From a virus, in the IMG/VR virus record IMGVR_UViG_3300013131_000235, positions 1 to 24,826 of that record: DNA of 24,826 nt. One strand, given 5' to 3'. Position 1 is the first letter of the stretch, and each line of letters opens with the position of its first letter. The notes under the pieces were generated by a model. It had not been told where the DNA came from and made no database searches. It was given only the letters and a program-made list of their open reading frames with translations. Shown in pieces: positions 15,501 through 22,107 of this stretch. A program made the position numbers and the translations under genes.

Positions 15501-16417
15501 AAGAGACAGTAGATAAGTTAATTGATATTGAGCAATTAGCAGAAGATTATGCAATTTCTTTAGCAGCAGCAGAGGCTTCCGCAGCAGCAACTGATTTATC
15601 CTGGCAAAATATTTTAAATACAATTAATTCAATTCCAGAAAGTGTTACTACAAATCATATTATAAATGAAATAAGAAACATTACAGAAAATATTACTAGA
15701 TATATAACAACGATTAATCTTGGCGGAAGTGACGGAAGTAGCGGAGGTAATAATACTTGCCCTGCAGGTTTTGTTAAAAATGCAAGTGGTCAGTGTGTTC
15801 CTGTCACCACCTCTTGCCCTACAGGTTTTGTTAAAAATGCAAGTGGCCAATGTGTTCCTGTCAATCAAAGCGGTGAAGGCAATGGAAACGGCAATGGCAA
15901 CGGAAATAGTGGTAACACAGATTTAGGCGGAGATGGGCTACTAACTGCAGAAGCAATAGCAGCAGCAGCCAAAGCAAAGGCAGACGCAGAAGAAGCGGCA
16001 AAAATTATTGCAGCAGGTAATGCCCAAGCATCAGAAAATTCAGATTGCGTTACATTATCAAATGGAATGGTTATATGTGCAAGTGGTGGCTTAATTCCAA
16101 GTATTAATTACGCTAACGGAGGCTTTGCTTCATATTTTAATGAAGGTAATTTAGTAAACTTTAAACCATATAAAACAGATACTGTTCCAGCAATGCTTAC
16201 TCCAGGAGAATTTGTTATGAGTAAATACGCTGTACAAAACTATGGTGTTGATAAAATGAGAGCAATCAATAATGGTGAAGCAGTTGGAGATTCAGTGTAT
16301 AATTATAGTATTAGTATCAACGTTAAATCAGATGCAAATCCAGATGAAATTGCACAAGCAGTAATGACACATATTAAGCAGGTAGATGCAAAGAGACTTA
16401 GAGGAGCCAGATTATAA
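6584..16417 (+). CDS. Tape measure protein with embedded enzyme-like region
   Basis: The 3277-residue product sets tail length and is carried in the tail lumen until DNA ejection. Residues about 185-470 form the TP901-type tape measure core (QWAGRQLMVGLTMPLALLGG, then EMAATAAAAGFSGKALEEQ and FLTAMKEGGINASQGANAL). Residues 551-587 are hydrophobic, probably membrane-active. Residues 697-730 carry a first DVVPALVSPGEAIIP motif. Residues 806-935 show a kinase-like signature. Residues 1050-1590 are basic and unrecognised, ending in a charged coiled coil. Residues 1600-1657 are Met/Gly-rich and hydrophobic. Residues 2686-2990 are long coiled coils. Residues 3059-3093 hold two Cys-containing repeats, followed by Gly-Asn repeats. 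Residues 3199-3212 carry a second motif (DTVPAMLTPGEFVM). The start is TTG, fixed by AGAGGTG at 6569-6575. I saw no lytic transglycosylase or peptidase motif. The stop overlaps the next start (TAATG). The length is at the top of the known range. Confidence 0.9.
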   Translation: MADVNSNININFNTAQALAQLKALQAGLSKFHQSLAEGNLAAANAQKGLNAQLMQAVGATGKFAASQVKVASSTMAFTSALEKNKFSLREYYRYSMAAATANTRVLSRAFAQEREIINRARRDRVKALQAQYIQMAKSQGGFVEALRIMPKTLMMANGRFTELGTRIQYAAQRQQFLNQLLRQGSTQLLNFGKNTQWAGRQLMVGLTMPLALLGGYAAKAFRDLEKATVKFRRVYGDAFTNDAEVEQALSNIRMLAEEFTRYGVAVKDTVEMAATAAAAGFSGKALEEQVKTATKLAVLGQVEQQQALETTISLQNAFGLSTEQLASKINFLNAVENQTVLSIEDLTIAIPKAAPVVKQLGGTVEDLAFFLTAMKEGGINASQGANALKSGLASLINPTEKASKMLGEMGVNINGIVEANQGDIKGTVVGFARALDTLDPLNRARAIEQLFGKFQFARLSTLFQNVSKDGTQAARALDLAGSSVEELAVLSEREMKKVEDAVGTKFQAAVEQFKQDIMPLGKAFLEAITPIVKFFGKLFEKFNGLSDQTKKVIAIIVGVVAGLGPIVLMTFGLLANGLANLIKLFATIRGGIARLNGQTNVLGAGFNYVTQEQLEQQAAGQALHNTHTRLTQVFNVEKTAAMQLAAAYGAMSTQMRAMAAQNPALFAGGARGAAAAVSKLPKGPTGFEDGVVSVPGPKGAGDVVPALVSPGEAIIPAKTAEKHRGLITAMFQDKVPGFRVGLNPFKGSHSTKQSGAVDIGMPKRFADVTQSRMIAEKISQEANSGKWSKVKAKDFGQIMERFDGRSFPVRGVGGVYKQPNGQLVVVKPTMNESTAKADIRANELTRLHNANAPKSRIEKIIDPTDPERKRSYLALVSKYDPRFSPQQMTGKFSQSDMVKQLVASTIRVDRDLSRSNVSGRNIPDAGNAYIYDRASGLRVPNLNLPSMQEMAMINTLGVKGGAKKFFAQETSALAAKMTPTQYENAMKKEIARVLPLYKKTISESKNFQGLDPIEKQAYANVIKRLEGGLKADWKAVHAAHVRAGGNIPKYSTGLGGDAKQSAVEKHLGKFVIGDQTQKDKLVRKLRRDANIAFAKELNKLDPERRRVVEKAWFGGSAKMPDGTEKTFNKPRQSSFLRETQKMIPVKVGDEIRYVHPKDFDKFKADPEGRSQYARTKEQIIKNLLYRMGATERNGSFVAGGKFSGRFAALDHFVTDLRSTGKGAGGGKSILSGIVRPEAAKQEARYLARLGDPLKTRTGKTMLSLGYSAAEIKKKLKPELSHLDATSKLGIGGRDAIKFATGYAQYDSHLLNRFMTATTRHSNILDWEEKNKSIGLSAKEIKDYRRAAEFMSKNVHPATKAERLLVAKAAELDQRVIAHKNKGNSVPAKLLPADLKMPRAVSAVLKDTGIKPSAVMNLAATNSGAVLAKAGEYLVDRAKGTAKKLNVANTESRPMGAVPSTGKVGDNLKVTETPTKRVMTRTQVGRLAYSLPGRDAGDGTRITSPDQLSKTAQRRINAGLLAKERLLRKENKLTETQIQRAIQKIRTQRTEAEMAKANLRLQAQALKQAPQTAKEKARLEKQERRQLRQEKVSRFSGGASMALGTAGMGMMMSGNMGAGMGLMGASAIAGMAPMFAGMGPVGWITTATIAIGGSLFALNKHFENAAKKQAVFVDSISATTSKMDKIGQITDKVGASRAMEEVRSKGSFNDYNDVNRAGQLFGDTFLESEVGKAMAKGFVDNMALFGSKQAAQDFGLQLATYVSDGVLTSEQASSIAEQIGIQLGSRTYTTNIQAELRGLIGPNGQDILNQPLKTRMNIVAQTEKRSNILTNKLKVAQGQGLSGRTESAQLAAVSINNLQIAQAQADATEWQYKKQIQILQKQLAQTTVLEKQLEIKDKIAQLEKDMIIDIEKMNRLVGNQYKKELSNFEKNVQAGAWSLGEPREDAYFDSMKSMVKDRFKGTEFETMATDALSRNAKISDKRQYAKQGFKNQDQAQKLEVQLGFMMANGILNPQQNNALLELFAGNLDDLSSSLTLGVERHGAQKTVEMMDFFTGFENKEMASTMVTNIVNKDPKQFDKIGKTLAQLSVLDGHEVNMEAFLSMKDANGKPIGMELLEKLSNDLAKIEAMPDVTTKEAIFKYFEEGAGKGMSGMSKSGIENLISQWKNWDKLPDVAKKEAISKYKTIYETVFADEQARIDYAQRIAREKANAGSDGGRQTYLYEYIYKNTYETLMKGDASQQASNIAAAGSFTYVGEKGELLVKDPTGDPLGNDTGKKKDPYEEILKRLKAVRNAAINAAGGIKELNRALADSGSKSVKNRFIGIEQQLGAKGYSRQFSDWIMSMDAKEQANWMRTASKKVTKGKNKGRVINPFTGKLMGKNAKIGDVVLSQGEKTGNKKFDAVAMAKAFDAAIVGEFNSAAGKSLTILNEQEEVRRKLSALGYDATSIERILQDEYTTSAIANGKITQKELETNAALNNQVILRERINGLIAKGLQAQEQAANVKQIPQVLEFFRNMSKEGIGLSRGAMLDMIGDPDQLAAAISAMKDYESNAEGARDRLKEIVDGLNAIKANSNIKLIMDFVSKNPAEKAQAGFESAKRVMEVRKNIYSNMTIGELPGISTASRTGKDGKTIAGKNIGQQAVANVAARYKAAGVAVPQVAPGETLKGIQKKRIDLAKTMQIGQQALSAMQARYSAKQDELKSAQDNLEKALDDANDKYDKLVETQENIIKDLEDNIKLNYEDKITDLNKESDKLSNDLAIMDHTADKINEKYDKQVEALEKVSQINQDIAESQQQQLGLADALSQGDIAAAARAAQEMRASQQERMMNAQMSGIEQARQNELGALRGAETGMTREQISERQFQIQQAIYKLENDPERLKLEKAIEAAKTEITRLDKERTLEIEKINKNHDALITKLNSELTTINNELTAQKNILSTLEKQDTELASQETYLQSIVDEAVDLDDSTGMTLEKWEETVDKLIDIEQLAEDYAISLAAAEASAAATDLSWQNILNTINSIPESVTTNHIINEIRNITENITRYITTINLGGSDGSSGGNNTCPAGFVKNASGQCVPVTTSCPTGFVKNASGQCVPVNQSGEGNGNGNGNGNSGNTDLGGDGLLTAEAIAAAAKAKADAEEAAKIIAAGNAQASENSDCVTLSNGMVICASGGLIPSINYANGGFASYFNEGNLVNFKPYKTDTVPAMLTPGEFVMSKYAVQNYGVDKMRAINNGEAVGDSVYNYSISINVKSDANPDEIAQAVMTHIKQVDAKRLRGARL
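8999..9388 (+). other. Kinase-like domain inside the tape measure (putative)
   Basis: Residues 806-935 of the tape measure show, in order, the landmarks of a protein-kinase-type fold. There is a glycine-rich strand turn (RGVGGVYKQPNG) leading to VVVKP with Lys827, a helix with Glu843 in RANELTRL, a hinge-like strand (SYLALVSKYDP), a catalytic-loop-like VDRDLSRSNV with Asp911 and Asn916 spaced exactly as in HRDxxxxN, and a metal-site-like AYIYDRASG with Asp932. The compact spacing is closer to small atypical kinases (HipA or PI3/PI4-kinase-like, aminoglycoside kinase-like) than to eukaryotic kinases. The residues are read directly; the fold and activity are inference. Confidence 0.45.
11381..11554 (+). 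other. Met/Gly-rich hydrophobic segment of the tape measure
   Basis: Residues 1600-1657 contain runs such as MGMMMSGNMGAGMGLMGAS followed by a helix-like WITTATIAIGGSLFAL. The segment is long enough for two membrane passes and follows a strongly basic coiled coil. Hydrophobic stretches in tape measures are thought to insert into the host membrane during DNA entry. Confidence 0.5.
15758..15862 (+). repeat. Tandem Cys-containing repeat in the tape measure (two units)
   Basis: Two 48-base units (15758-15805 and 15815-15862), 57 bases apart, encode CPAGFVKNASGQCVPV and CPTGFVKNASGQCVPV. At DNA level they differ at only a few positions. Each unit has two cysteines twelve residues apart, like a small disulfide-linked loop. 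Confidence 0.85.
15878..15907 (+). repeat. Gly-Asn repeat linker in the tape measure
   Basis: GGN AAY codons alternate five times (residues 3099-3108), directly after the Cys repeats. It probably forms a flexible linker between the repeats and the conserved C-terminal segment. Confidence 0.7.
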
Positions 16418-17058
16418 TGTCAACATCAACATACATGACAGGAAGGAAAAAGTATGGCAGACCACAGGCTATGCTATGGTCTGAAAATTCTGGAACTTTA
16501 CTTAATGGTTTATATATTCCAAACGGTTTAGAGGTGGGTCAAGATCCAGGCTCTGAAAGTGATGACTCTACATATAATCAATTTTTAATATTGTCTGATG
16601 ATAATAGATCTTCTATTGATTTTTCTAATGAGAGAATTGAAAAAAGAGAAAGAATGATAAATGGAAGAATGCGTTCATATCATATAGCAGATAAATTAAC
16701 AATATCTACATCATGGGACATGTTGCCGTCTAGATCATATTTTACAATACCAGATTTTAATCCTACTACAGGAATATCTCCGCACTCTGGGTCAAATAAT
16801 TTAGAGTACACAACTGACGGAGGCGCAGGAGGAGTAGAAATTCTCGATTGGCACGAAAAACATCAAGGACCATTTTGGGTATATCTGGCGTATGACAAAT
16901 ACTCTAATTTTGGAAAAGATAGTGCTGCTTATGCACATCTACCACAATATAATCAATTAATACAAATGTATTTTTCTAATTTTAGTTATAGTGTTGTAAA
17001 AAGAGGCAACAGCAATTATGATTTTTGGAATATATCCGTATCTCTGGAAGAGGTATAA
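16417..17058 (+). CDS. Distal tail-like minor tail protein (putative)
   Basis: The first gene after the tape measure normally encodes the distal tail protein, the ring that joins the tube to the tip. This 213-residue product fits in length and beta content. Visible features are a basic N-terminus (TGRKKYGRPQAMLW), a central KLTISTSWDMLPSRSYF stretch with a strand pattern, EILDWHEKHQGPFWVYLAYD around residues 145-165, and a C-terminal strand pair ending NYDFWNISVSLEEV. The last segment is what tube-like domains look like when they list their closing strand. No enzymatic motif is seen. Eight of ten Arg codons are AGA, in contrast to the capsid and tube genes. The start shares a base with the tape measure stop; GAGGAG lies about ten bases ahead. 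Confidence 0.6.
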   Translation: MSTSTYMTGRKKYGRPQAMLWSENSGTLLNGLYIPNGLEVGQDPGSESDDSTYNQFLILSDDNRSSIDFSNERIEKRERMINGRMRSYHIADKLTISTSWDMLPSRSYFTIPDFNPTTGISPHSGSNNLEYTTDGGAGGVEILDWHEKHQGPFWVYLAYDKYSNFGKDSAAYAHLPQYNQLIQMYFSNFSYSVVKRGNSNYDFWNISVSLEEV

Positions 17059-20000
17059 TGTTTAATAACGAAGATCTTAAACTACACTTGGAGACTTCTC
17101 CTACAATACGTAGTCAATCTGCAATTATAGCAGAATGGAATATGAATATTGCAAATAATATTTTTAGAATAGGTAATTATAGATACAGACCAGCATCTGA
17201 TATATCTGATAAATATAAAACAGTTCCAGGAACTTTTGATGTAAACGACATAGGTAATTTTTATACTGGAGCAACGGATGCAGATGTTAGGATTGATGGT
17301 GGAATAGATCCAGATGGTAACGCAGAACCATGGTTTTTATTAGAACAAAATAAAAAAAATAAAATGTTATATTCTTTAGAAGATTGTTTTAAAAAATTTA
17401 GACCAAGATCTGGAATAAACAAAGCAGTGTATTTTCCATGGAAAAAATTTCATCATTCTAATATGAGTATGTCAAATAGACCACGATACTATATGGCAGA
17501 TAAAAATGATAATTTTAAATACTGGACTTCCTTTAGAACTGATTCTGGAAACTTGCGAGGTATAGCAAATAAAGTAGTAAATGGACAAAACTATATAGAA
17601 GATACAGCACCATTTATAGTATATGAAAATCCAGTGCCTGCAAATAGAGTTGTAATAAAAATGCAGACAAATGTAGGTTCCGTCGACCTTGGACCCTTTT
17701 CTAATAAGTCTGGTTCATTTTCAGATCCACTATATGGTGATTTAAATAAAACTACACCCGTAAAATGGAAGGTCCAATCTTTGCAAAATAATAATTGGAT
17801 AGATATTATATCTTTTAATTCTGGAACTACAAGAAGAGACGGTACTGCAATAATTAAAGACGATGGGTATATAGAAATATCTTATGGTTTGATTGTTCCA
17901 GATAAATATAGAGATTCTTTTGTAAGGGCAGAGGAATATACAAATGCTTCATTCCTTCCAGAAAAATCTATTAATGGTTATGCATATTTACTTAAAGAAA
18001 ATGAATCAGATATTGGACAATATCACATATGGTTTGAAAATGCTTGGCAGGTTTTTACCCCAGAATATGGGTGGTTATTAGAAGAAGAAACTGTAAATCG
18101 TTTAACTAACTTTGTCACAGATTTTGTAGATCCGCCAAAATTTATTTCTACATCAGAAAACAAAAATATGTATCGTGAATTTGAATATATAAAAGGTCTA
18201 AGAGTTGTAGTTGATACAATGAATAAAATAAATTCTACTTTTGATCTTATAGAACTTTCACCAAGATTGTGTGCCGATATATCAGAAAAGGTAGTAAGTT
18301 TTAATGTTTCAAAAACTGCATCTGACTTAGGAACTAGTGGACTTCCAGTAGGACAATTATTAGCATCTAATGGAACGTTAGAAATATTTGATTACGACAA
18401 TTCTTTTAATGAAAATAATGAATTAAGCATTATCAAAAACTATACGTCAAGCAATATACAAATTAAGTTTTATGATATTGTCGTAAATGTTGATGGCTAT
18501 GATTATTTTGTTCCAATAAAAACTATGTACTCTGAAGGATTTCCATCTATATCTTATTCTGATAGAAAGGTAAGCCTTTCATTAAGAGATATGTATTTTT
18601 ATTTTGAGTCAATCAAAGCACCAGAAATGTTGGTCCCAAGAGTATCTCTTAGTTATGCTATTTCTTTACTTTTAGATTCTATAGGATTTTCTAATTATGT
18701 ATTTAAAAGGGTGGCTGGAGAAAAAGAACTAATTATTCCATTTTTCTTTATTCCCCCAGATAAAAGTATTGCTGAGATTTTAAATGATCTTGCAATTTCA
18801 ACACAGACTGCAATGTTTTTTGATGAATATAATAATTTTGTAATGATGAGTAAAAATTATATGATTCCATCAATTAATGATAGGAATATAGATACAACAA
18901 TTTTTGGATCAAATGATTTTATAGATAGCGGTGTTATTGAAAATGCTAACTCTCAAGATAAACTTGCAAATATTATTGAAATAGCATCAGAGGATAAAAC
19001 TATATATAATGATGGAGTAATTAATTATGACACAAGATATATACAAAGATCTTACGGAAGCATTAAACAAGCATCAATGATAGACAATGCTGCTGCTGCA
19101 AAAAATTGGATATATAAACCAGTTTTGCTTTGGGAAATTGTTGGAGGCAAAAATGCAAGATCAATTAATAATGAAACTTCAGATCAGTCAGCGTATAACC
19201 TATCCGCAATTCCATTAAATTCTAATTTATCTGCCAGTGTGCCAGAGGTGGTGGGTAATAGATTGGCTAATAACGTTATAGATTTAGGAGAAGCAGTTTA
19301 TTGGTTAAGTAGATATAATGGATATTTTTATGCTAATGGTGAGATTATAAAATTTGATGCAGTGCAATACAGCATTCCTGGCGGAGAAAAAATTATAGTT
19401 ACACAAGATAATAATGGAAAGCCAATATATACTTCTCAAACTGTTGGTGCAATTGGAAATGTTTGGATTAGCAGTAATCAAGAATATCAAGACTATATGT
19501 CTAAACTTGCATTCAATGGAAAAATTTATCCAACTGGACTTATAAGAATATATGCTGAACCCAAATATGAAGAAGTTAATGGTATAACTGTAATGAAAAA
19601 TGGATCAGTTGCAAGACATGGACGTGGACAATTTGGTACTAAAATAGTTTCGCATGATGCTGGGTTAAACTCGCATTGGAAAGACGACCTATACGTTCGT
19701 GGAATGAATATGGAATCAAAACATCTATTTGGTTTGGTGAGCGGACAAATATATGTTTGGGATCAAATTTTAAATCAATGGGTTGTTAAAACAAATAATA
19801 ATCAGGTAACTATAAAAGCAAACTATAGCACCTTAGATGAATTAAAAGCAGCACATCCTATTGGAACAATAGAAGACGCTTATAGGGTTGGATATGATAT
19901 TTTAGATAATGCTGCAATTCAGACTAAAAATTTAACTACAGGACAGGCTGGAGTTAATAATTCTAGAGCAAAAGAAACAGTTAGGTCTAGTATAATCAAA

Positions 20001-21602
20001 AACTTTTTATCTCATTCATATGTTAATGAATCTGAAAATAATACAAATAAGTCTACTCAAACAGGATCTATTCAGGCTTCTGCGTTAGTAATGGGTGGGC
20101 CGTCTTTTAGTACAACAGAAACTCCATTAAACTTTGTTTCTTATCAATATAAACCATTAGATAATAAATATAAACATTTTGGCACAAGAATGAGAGTTAT
20201 AGGAAAACTTGAAATAAGCGATACCAAAGAACAGACCCCCATCGGATCTGTACCAGTATATGTTTTACCTGGAAGTCAGCCAAACCAACAATTAAATATT
20301 TCTGGAGGATCTGGCGGTATTGCTGTTATGATTAATCCTAATACGAATGTTGGATATTATTTTGAAATTGTTGCTTTAACAGAAAAAAATGTAAGTGAAT
20401 ATTCTTCAGAAATAGATAATCTTCATAACGTAATATTTTATAAAGTTTATTCTGACCCAAATGGAAAAGCAATTCCAATAAAACTTTGGGGTGGACTTGC
20501 CAGCATTACAGTTGATGATGGAGCGTTTACTGGTCAATCAAGAATGCTTGGTGAGAAAAATCCAACGGTATACGATCTTGCAGTAGAGTATCAAGACATA
20601 GGATCATCAAGAAGGTTTTATTTATATATAAATAATAATTTAGTTAAAATTATTGATGATTCTTCTCCTTTGCCAATTTATAATAATATGGCATTATTTG
20701 TTCGTGGCGGTTCAAAGTGTATGTTTGAAAATGTTTATGCACTTACTAACAACTATAGCCAAAATACAGCATCAGAACTAGATACTCCAATTGCTGCAGC
20801 GTTTGGGGATGAACATATAACGACAAATGAATCTTTTAGAAAATATGCAATGTCTGGAATGGTACAGTCAACTTATTTATCTGGAATTAATATGAGTCAG
20901 CCACCCTCATTTAATATTTACTTTGATGAGTTTGGAACAATTATGCGAGAGGCCTCATATTTAAAAATTAAATATGATAAGGCGTACCCAGCACTTTATG
21001 CTCAACTATCTCCAACCTTTAATAGAATAAAAGGATATGCAGTTTCTGGATTTAAGGCAGGTTCTTACGGTGCAGAGTTTATGGTATTTAATGCTACCGA
21101 TACATCTCTTAACCTTGATGAGACAAGTGGTAATTATTTAAGAATTCAGGGAATTACTTTTACACAAGAGTCAGGCGATCAATTAAGTGTTGATTCATAT
21201 TTTGAAAAAAATGCAAATTTTTCTGATCCAGCAATAGGCAAGGATGGATTAATTATTTCTCCAATTAGATCCGCAATAGATTACGATAAAATAAAAACAA
21301 GCAGGATGACATACGGCAAAAAAGAATTTTCTTTAGATACCTTATACGTTCAGTCAAATGATGATGCAAATGATTTAATGGGATGGATGATTAATAAAAT
21401 GTTAAAGCCTAGAAAAAATATAGGTGTTAAGATTTTTGTTAATCCAACAATTCAGTTGGGAGATTTAGTAAATATAAAATATAAAGATAATGAAGGAACT
21501 GATATAATAGCATCAGAAGAAAAAAGGTTTGTGGTTTATCATATGGAATATTTAAAAAATTATGACGGGCCAGAAATGACTTTGTATTTGAGTGAGGTGT
21601 AA
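17058..21602 (+). CDS. Large tail hub/tip minor tail protein with lectin-like insert
   Basis: This 1514-residue protein is probably the central tail-tip (hub) protein. The start chosen is ATG 17058, which shares a base with the upstream stop and has GGAAGAGGT just before it; an earlier in-frame ATG at 17025 lies inside the previous gene and is unlikely. The N-terminal 500 residues are beta-rich, with a discoidin-like patch (NRVVIKMQTNVGS and WKVQSLQNNNWIDI). Residues 520-600 contain PRVSLSYAISLLLDSIGFSN and EILNDLAISTQTAMFFDEYN, typical of hub proteins of siphovirus and myovirus tips. Residues 1006-1232 look like a concanavalin-type lectin insert. The C-terminus (NDLMGWMINKMLKPR, then IQLGDLVNIKYKD and a final LYLSEV) is a conserved closing domain of this type. 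It could contact the host surface. No protease or glycosidase site is visible. Confidence 0.65.
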   Translation: MFNNEDLKLHLETSPTIRSQSAIIAEWNMNIANNIFRIGNYRYRPASDISDKYKTVPGTFDVNDIGNFYTGATDADVRIDGGIDPDGNAEPWFLLEQNKKNKMLYSLEDCFKKFRPRSGINKAVYFPWKKFHHSNMSMSNRPRYYMADKNDNFKYWTSFRTDSGNLRGIANKVVNGQNYIEDTAPFIVYENPVPANRVVIKMQTNVGSVDLGPFSNKSGSFSDPLYGDLNKTTPVKWKVQSLQNNNWIDIISFNSGTTRRDGTAIIKDDGYIEISYGLIVPDKYRDSFVRAEEYTNASFLPEKSINGYAYLLKENESDIGQYHIWFENAWQVFTPEYGWLLEEETVNRLTNFVTDFVDPPKFISTSENKNMYREFEYIKGLRVVVDTMNKINSTFDLIELSPRLCADISEKVVSFNVSKTASDLGTSGLPVGQLLASNGTLEIFDYDNSFNENNELSIIKNYTSSNIQIKFYDIVVNVDGYDYFVPIKTMYSEGFPSISYSDRKVSLSLRDMYFYFESIKAPEMLVPRVSLSYAISLLLDSIGFSNYVFKRVAGEKELIIPFFFIPPDKSIAEILNDLAISTQTAMFFDEYNNFVMMSKNYMIPSINDRNIDTTIFGSNDFIDSGVIENANSQDKLANIIEIASEDKTIYNDGVINYDTRYIQRSYGSIKQASMIDNAAAAKNWIYKPVLLWEIVGGKNARSINNETSDQSAYNLSAIPLNSNLSASVPEVVGNRLANNVIDLGEAVYWLSRYNGYFYANGEIIKFDAVQYSIPGGEKIIVTQDNNGKPIYTSQTVGAIGNVWISSNQEYQDYMSKLAFNGKIYPTGLIRIYAEPKYEEVNGITVMKNGSVARHGRGQFGTKIVSHDAGLNSHWKDDLYVRGMNMESKHLFGLVSGQIYVWDQILNQWVVKTNNNQVTIKANYSTLDELKAAHPIGTIEDAYRVGYDILDNAAIQTKNLTTGQAGVNNSRAKETVRSSIIKNFLSHSYVNESENNTNKSTQTGSIQASALVMGGPSFSTTETPLNFVSYQYKPLDNKYKHFGTRMRVIGKLEISDTKEQTPIGSVPVYVLPGSQPNQQLNISGGSGGIAVMINPNTNVGYYFEIVALTEKNVSEYSSEIDNLHNVIFYKVYSDPNGKAIPIKLWGGLASITVDDGAFTGQSRMLGEKNPTVYDLAVEYQDIGSSRRFYLYINNNLVKIIDDSSPLPIYNNMALFVRGGSKCMFENVYALTNNYSQNTASELDTPIAAAFGDEHITTNESFRKYAMSGMVQSTYLSGINMSQPPSFNIYFDEFGTIMREASYLKIKYDKAYPALYAQLSPTFNRIKGYAVSGFKAGSYGAEFMVFNATDTSLNLDETSGNYLRIQGITFTQESGDQLSVDSYFEKNANFSDPAIGKDGLIISPIRSAIDYDKIKTSRMTYGKKEFSLDTLYVQSNDDANDLMGWMINKMLKPRKNIGVKIFVNPTIQLGDLVNIKYKDNEGTDIIASEEKRFVVYHMEYLKNYDGPEMTLYLSEV
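20073..20753 (+). other. Concanavalin A-like (LamG-type) domain in the hub protein (putative)
   Basis: Residues 1006-1232 run as a series of strands characteristic of lectin-like jelly rolls: SALVMGGPSF, then HFGTRMRVIGKLE, GIAVMINPNTNVGYYFEIV, VIFYKVYSD, YDLAVEYQDIGSSRRFYLYI, NNNLVKIIDD and NNMALFVRGGSKCMFENVYAL. This order, in which a ligand strand pair precedes a short solvent-exposed Y-x-N-N-x-L turn and a final aromatic strand, is typical of the family. Carbohydrate binding on the host wall is inferred. Confidence 0.5.
21500..21508 (+). promoter_or_regulatory. Possible internal extended -10 promoter
   Basis: TGATATAAT lies inside the hub gene about 100 bases before the next start. It is the only other forward-strand TGnTATAAT I found inside a gene and may be a chance match. 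Confidence 0.2.
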
Positions 21603-21603
21603 T

Positions 21604-22107
21604 TTGGCATCAGTAAATAGTACTCCAGACTTGCCATCCTCAAGTCCTAATCCACAATTAGAAAAACAAAATGTTAAGGCGGCAACGCCAGATATTATTC
21701 TTTTTGATGATGAGACTACTCCTATAGAGATAATGACAGATCTTATATTTGAAAATATAGGTGGTCAAGAACTAATTAATATTGTACGGTCTGACACCAT
21801 CAATGGTCAAAATGTTTCTTATCAACCAATAAAAAATTTAACTAATTTATATTTTCAATATAATCCGCAAAATATTTTAGCATTACAAGATATCGATTCA
21901 AATTATTTTAAAAAATTTCCCATCAACTTTTCAAGCAAGGTCCCATCCTGTGGCACTGGTCCAAATTGCTCTATAGTCTATATAGACACAGAAACTGGAA
22001 ACCTTGTTGTAAATGTAGTTAATTTAGGACGGGATGAGCAGGTAGAAATATCAATAATATCAGATGGACAGGTATTAGATGATACAATATACGAGGTGAA
22101 TCCATGA
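21604..22107 (+). CDS. Minor tail protein, hypothetical
   Basis: I do not recognise this 167-residue protein. I chose TTG at 21604, two bases after the hub stop, because GAGGTG (21594-21599) stands in front of it; an in-frame GTG at 21592 would overlap the hub gene and lacks such a site. Residues 1-30 are Pro/Ser/Asn-rich and probably disordered. Residues 40-110 look like a beta-rich domain (IEIMTDLIFENIGGQELINI). A short Cys pair (SCGTGPNCS) lies near residue 120, and the C-terminus (NLVVNVVNLGRDEQVEISII) is a strand pair. The position between hub and fibre genes suggests a tip or baseplate component. It overlaps the next gene by four bases (ATGA), so the two are translated together. Confidence 0.6.
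   Translation: MASVNSTPDLPSSSPNPQLEKQNVKAATPDIILFDDETTPIEIMTDLIFENIGGQELINIVRSDTINGQNVSYQPIKNLTNLYFQYNPQNILALQDIDSNYFKKFPINFSSKVPSCGTGPNCSIVYIDTETGNLVVNVVNLGRDEQVEISIISDGQVLDDTIYEVNP

Noticed and set aside
6584-16417. A cell-wall lytic (transglycosylase or peptidase) domain in the tape measure
   Set aside because: Reading the full protein showed no convincing catalytic motif; the enzyme-like region at residues 806-935 fits a kinase-type pattern better.
17025-17057. An earlier in-frame ATG for the hub protein
   Set aside because: It lies inside the distal-tail gene, lacks a ribosome binding site, and the ATG at 17058 has both a good site and the TAATG junction used elsewhere in the region.
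21592-21603. An in-frame GTG start for the protein after the hub
   Set aside because: It would overlap the hub stop and has no site in front of it, while TTG at 21604 follows GAGGTG.
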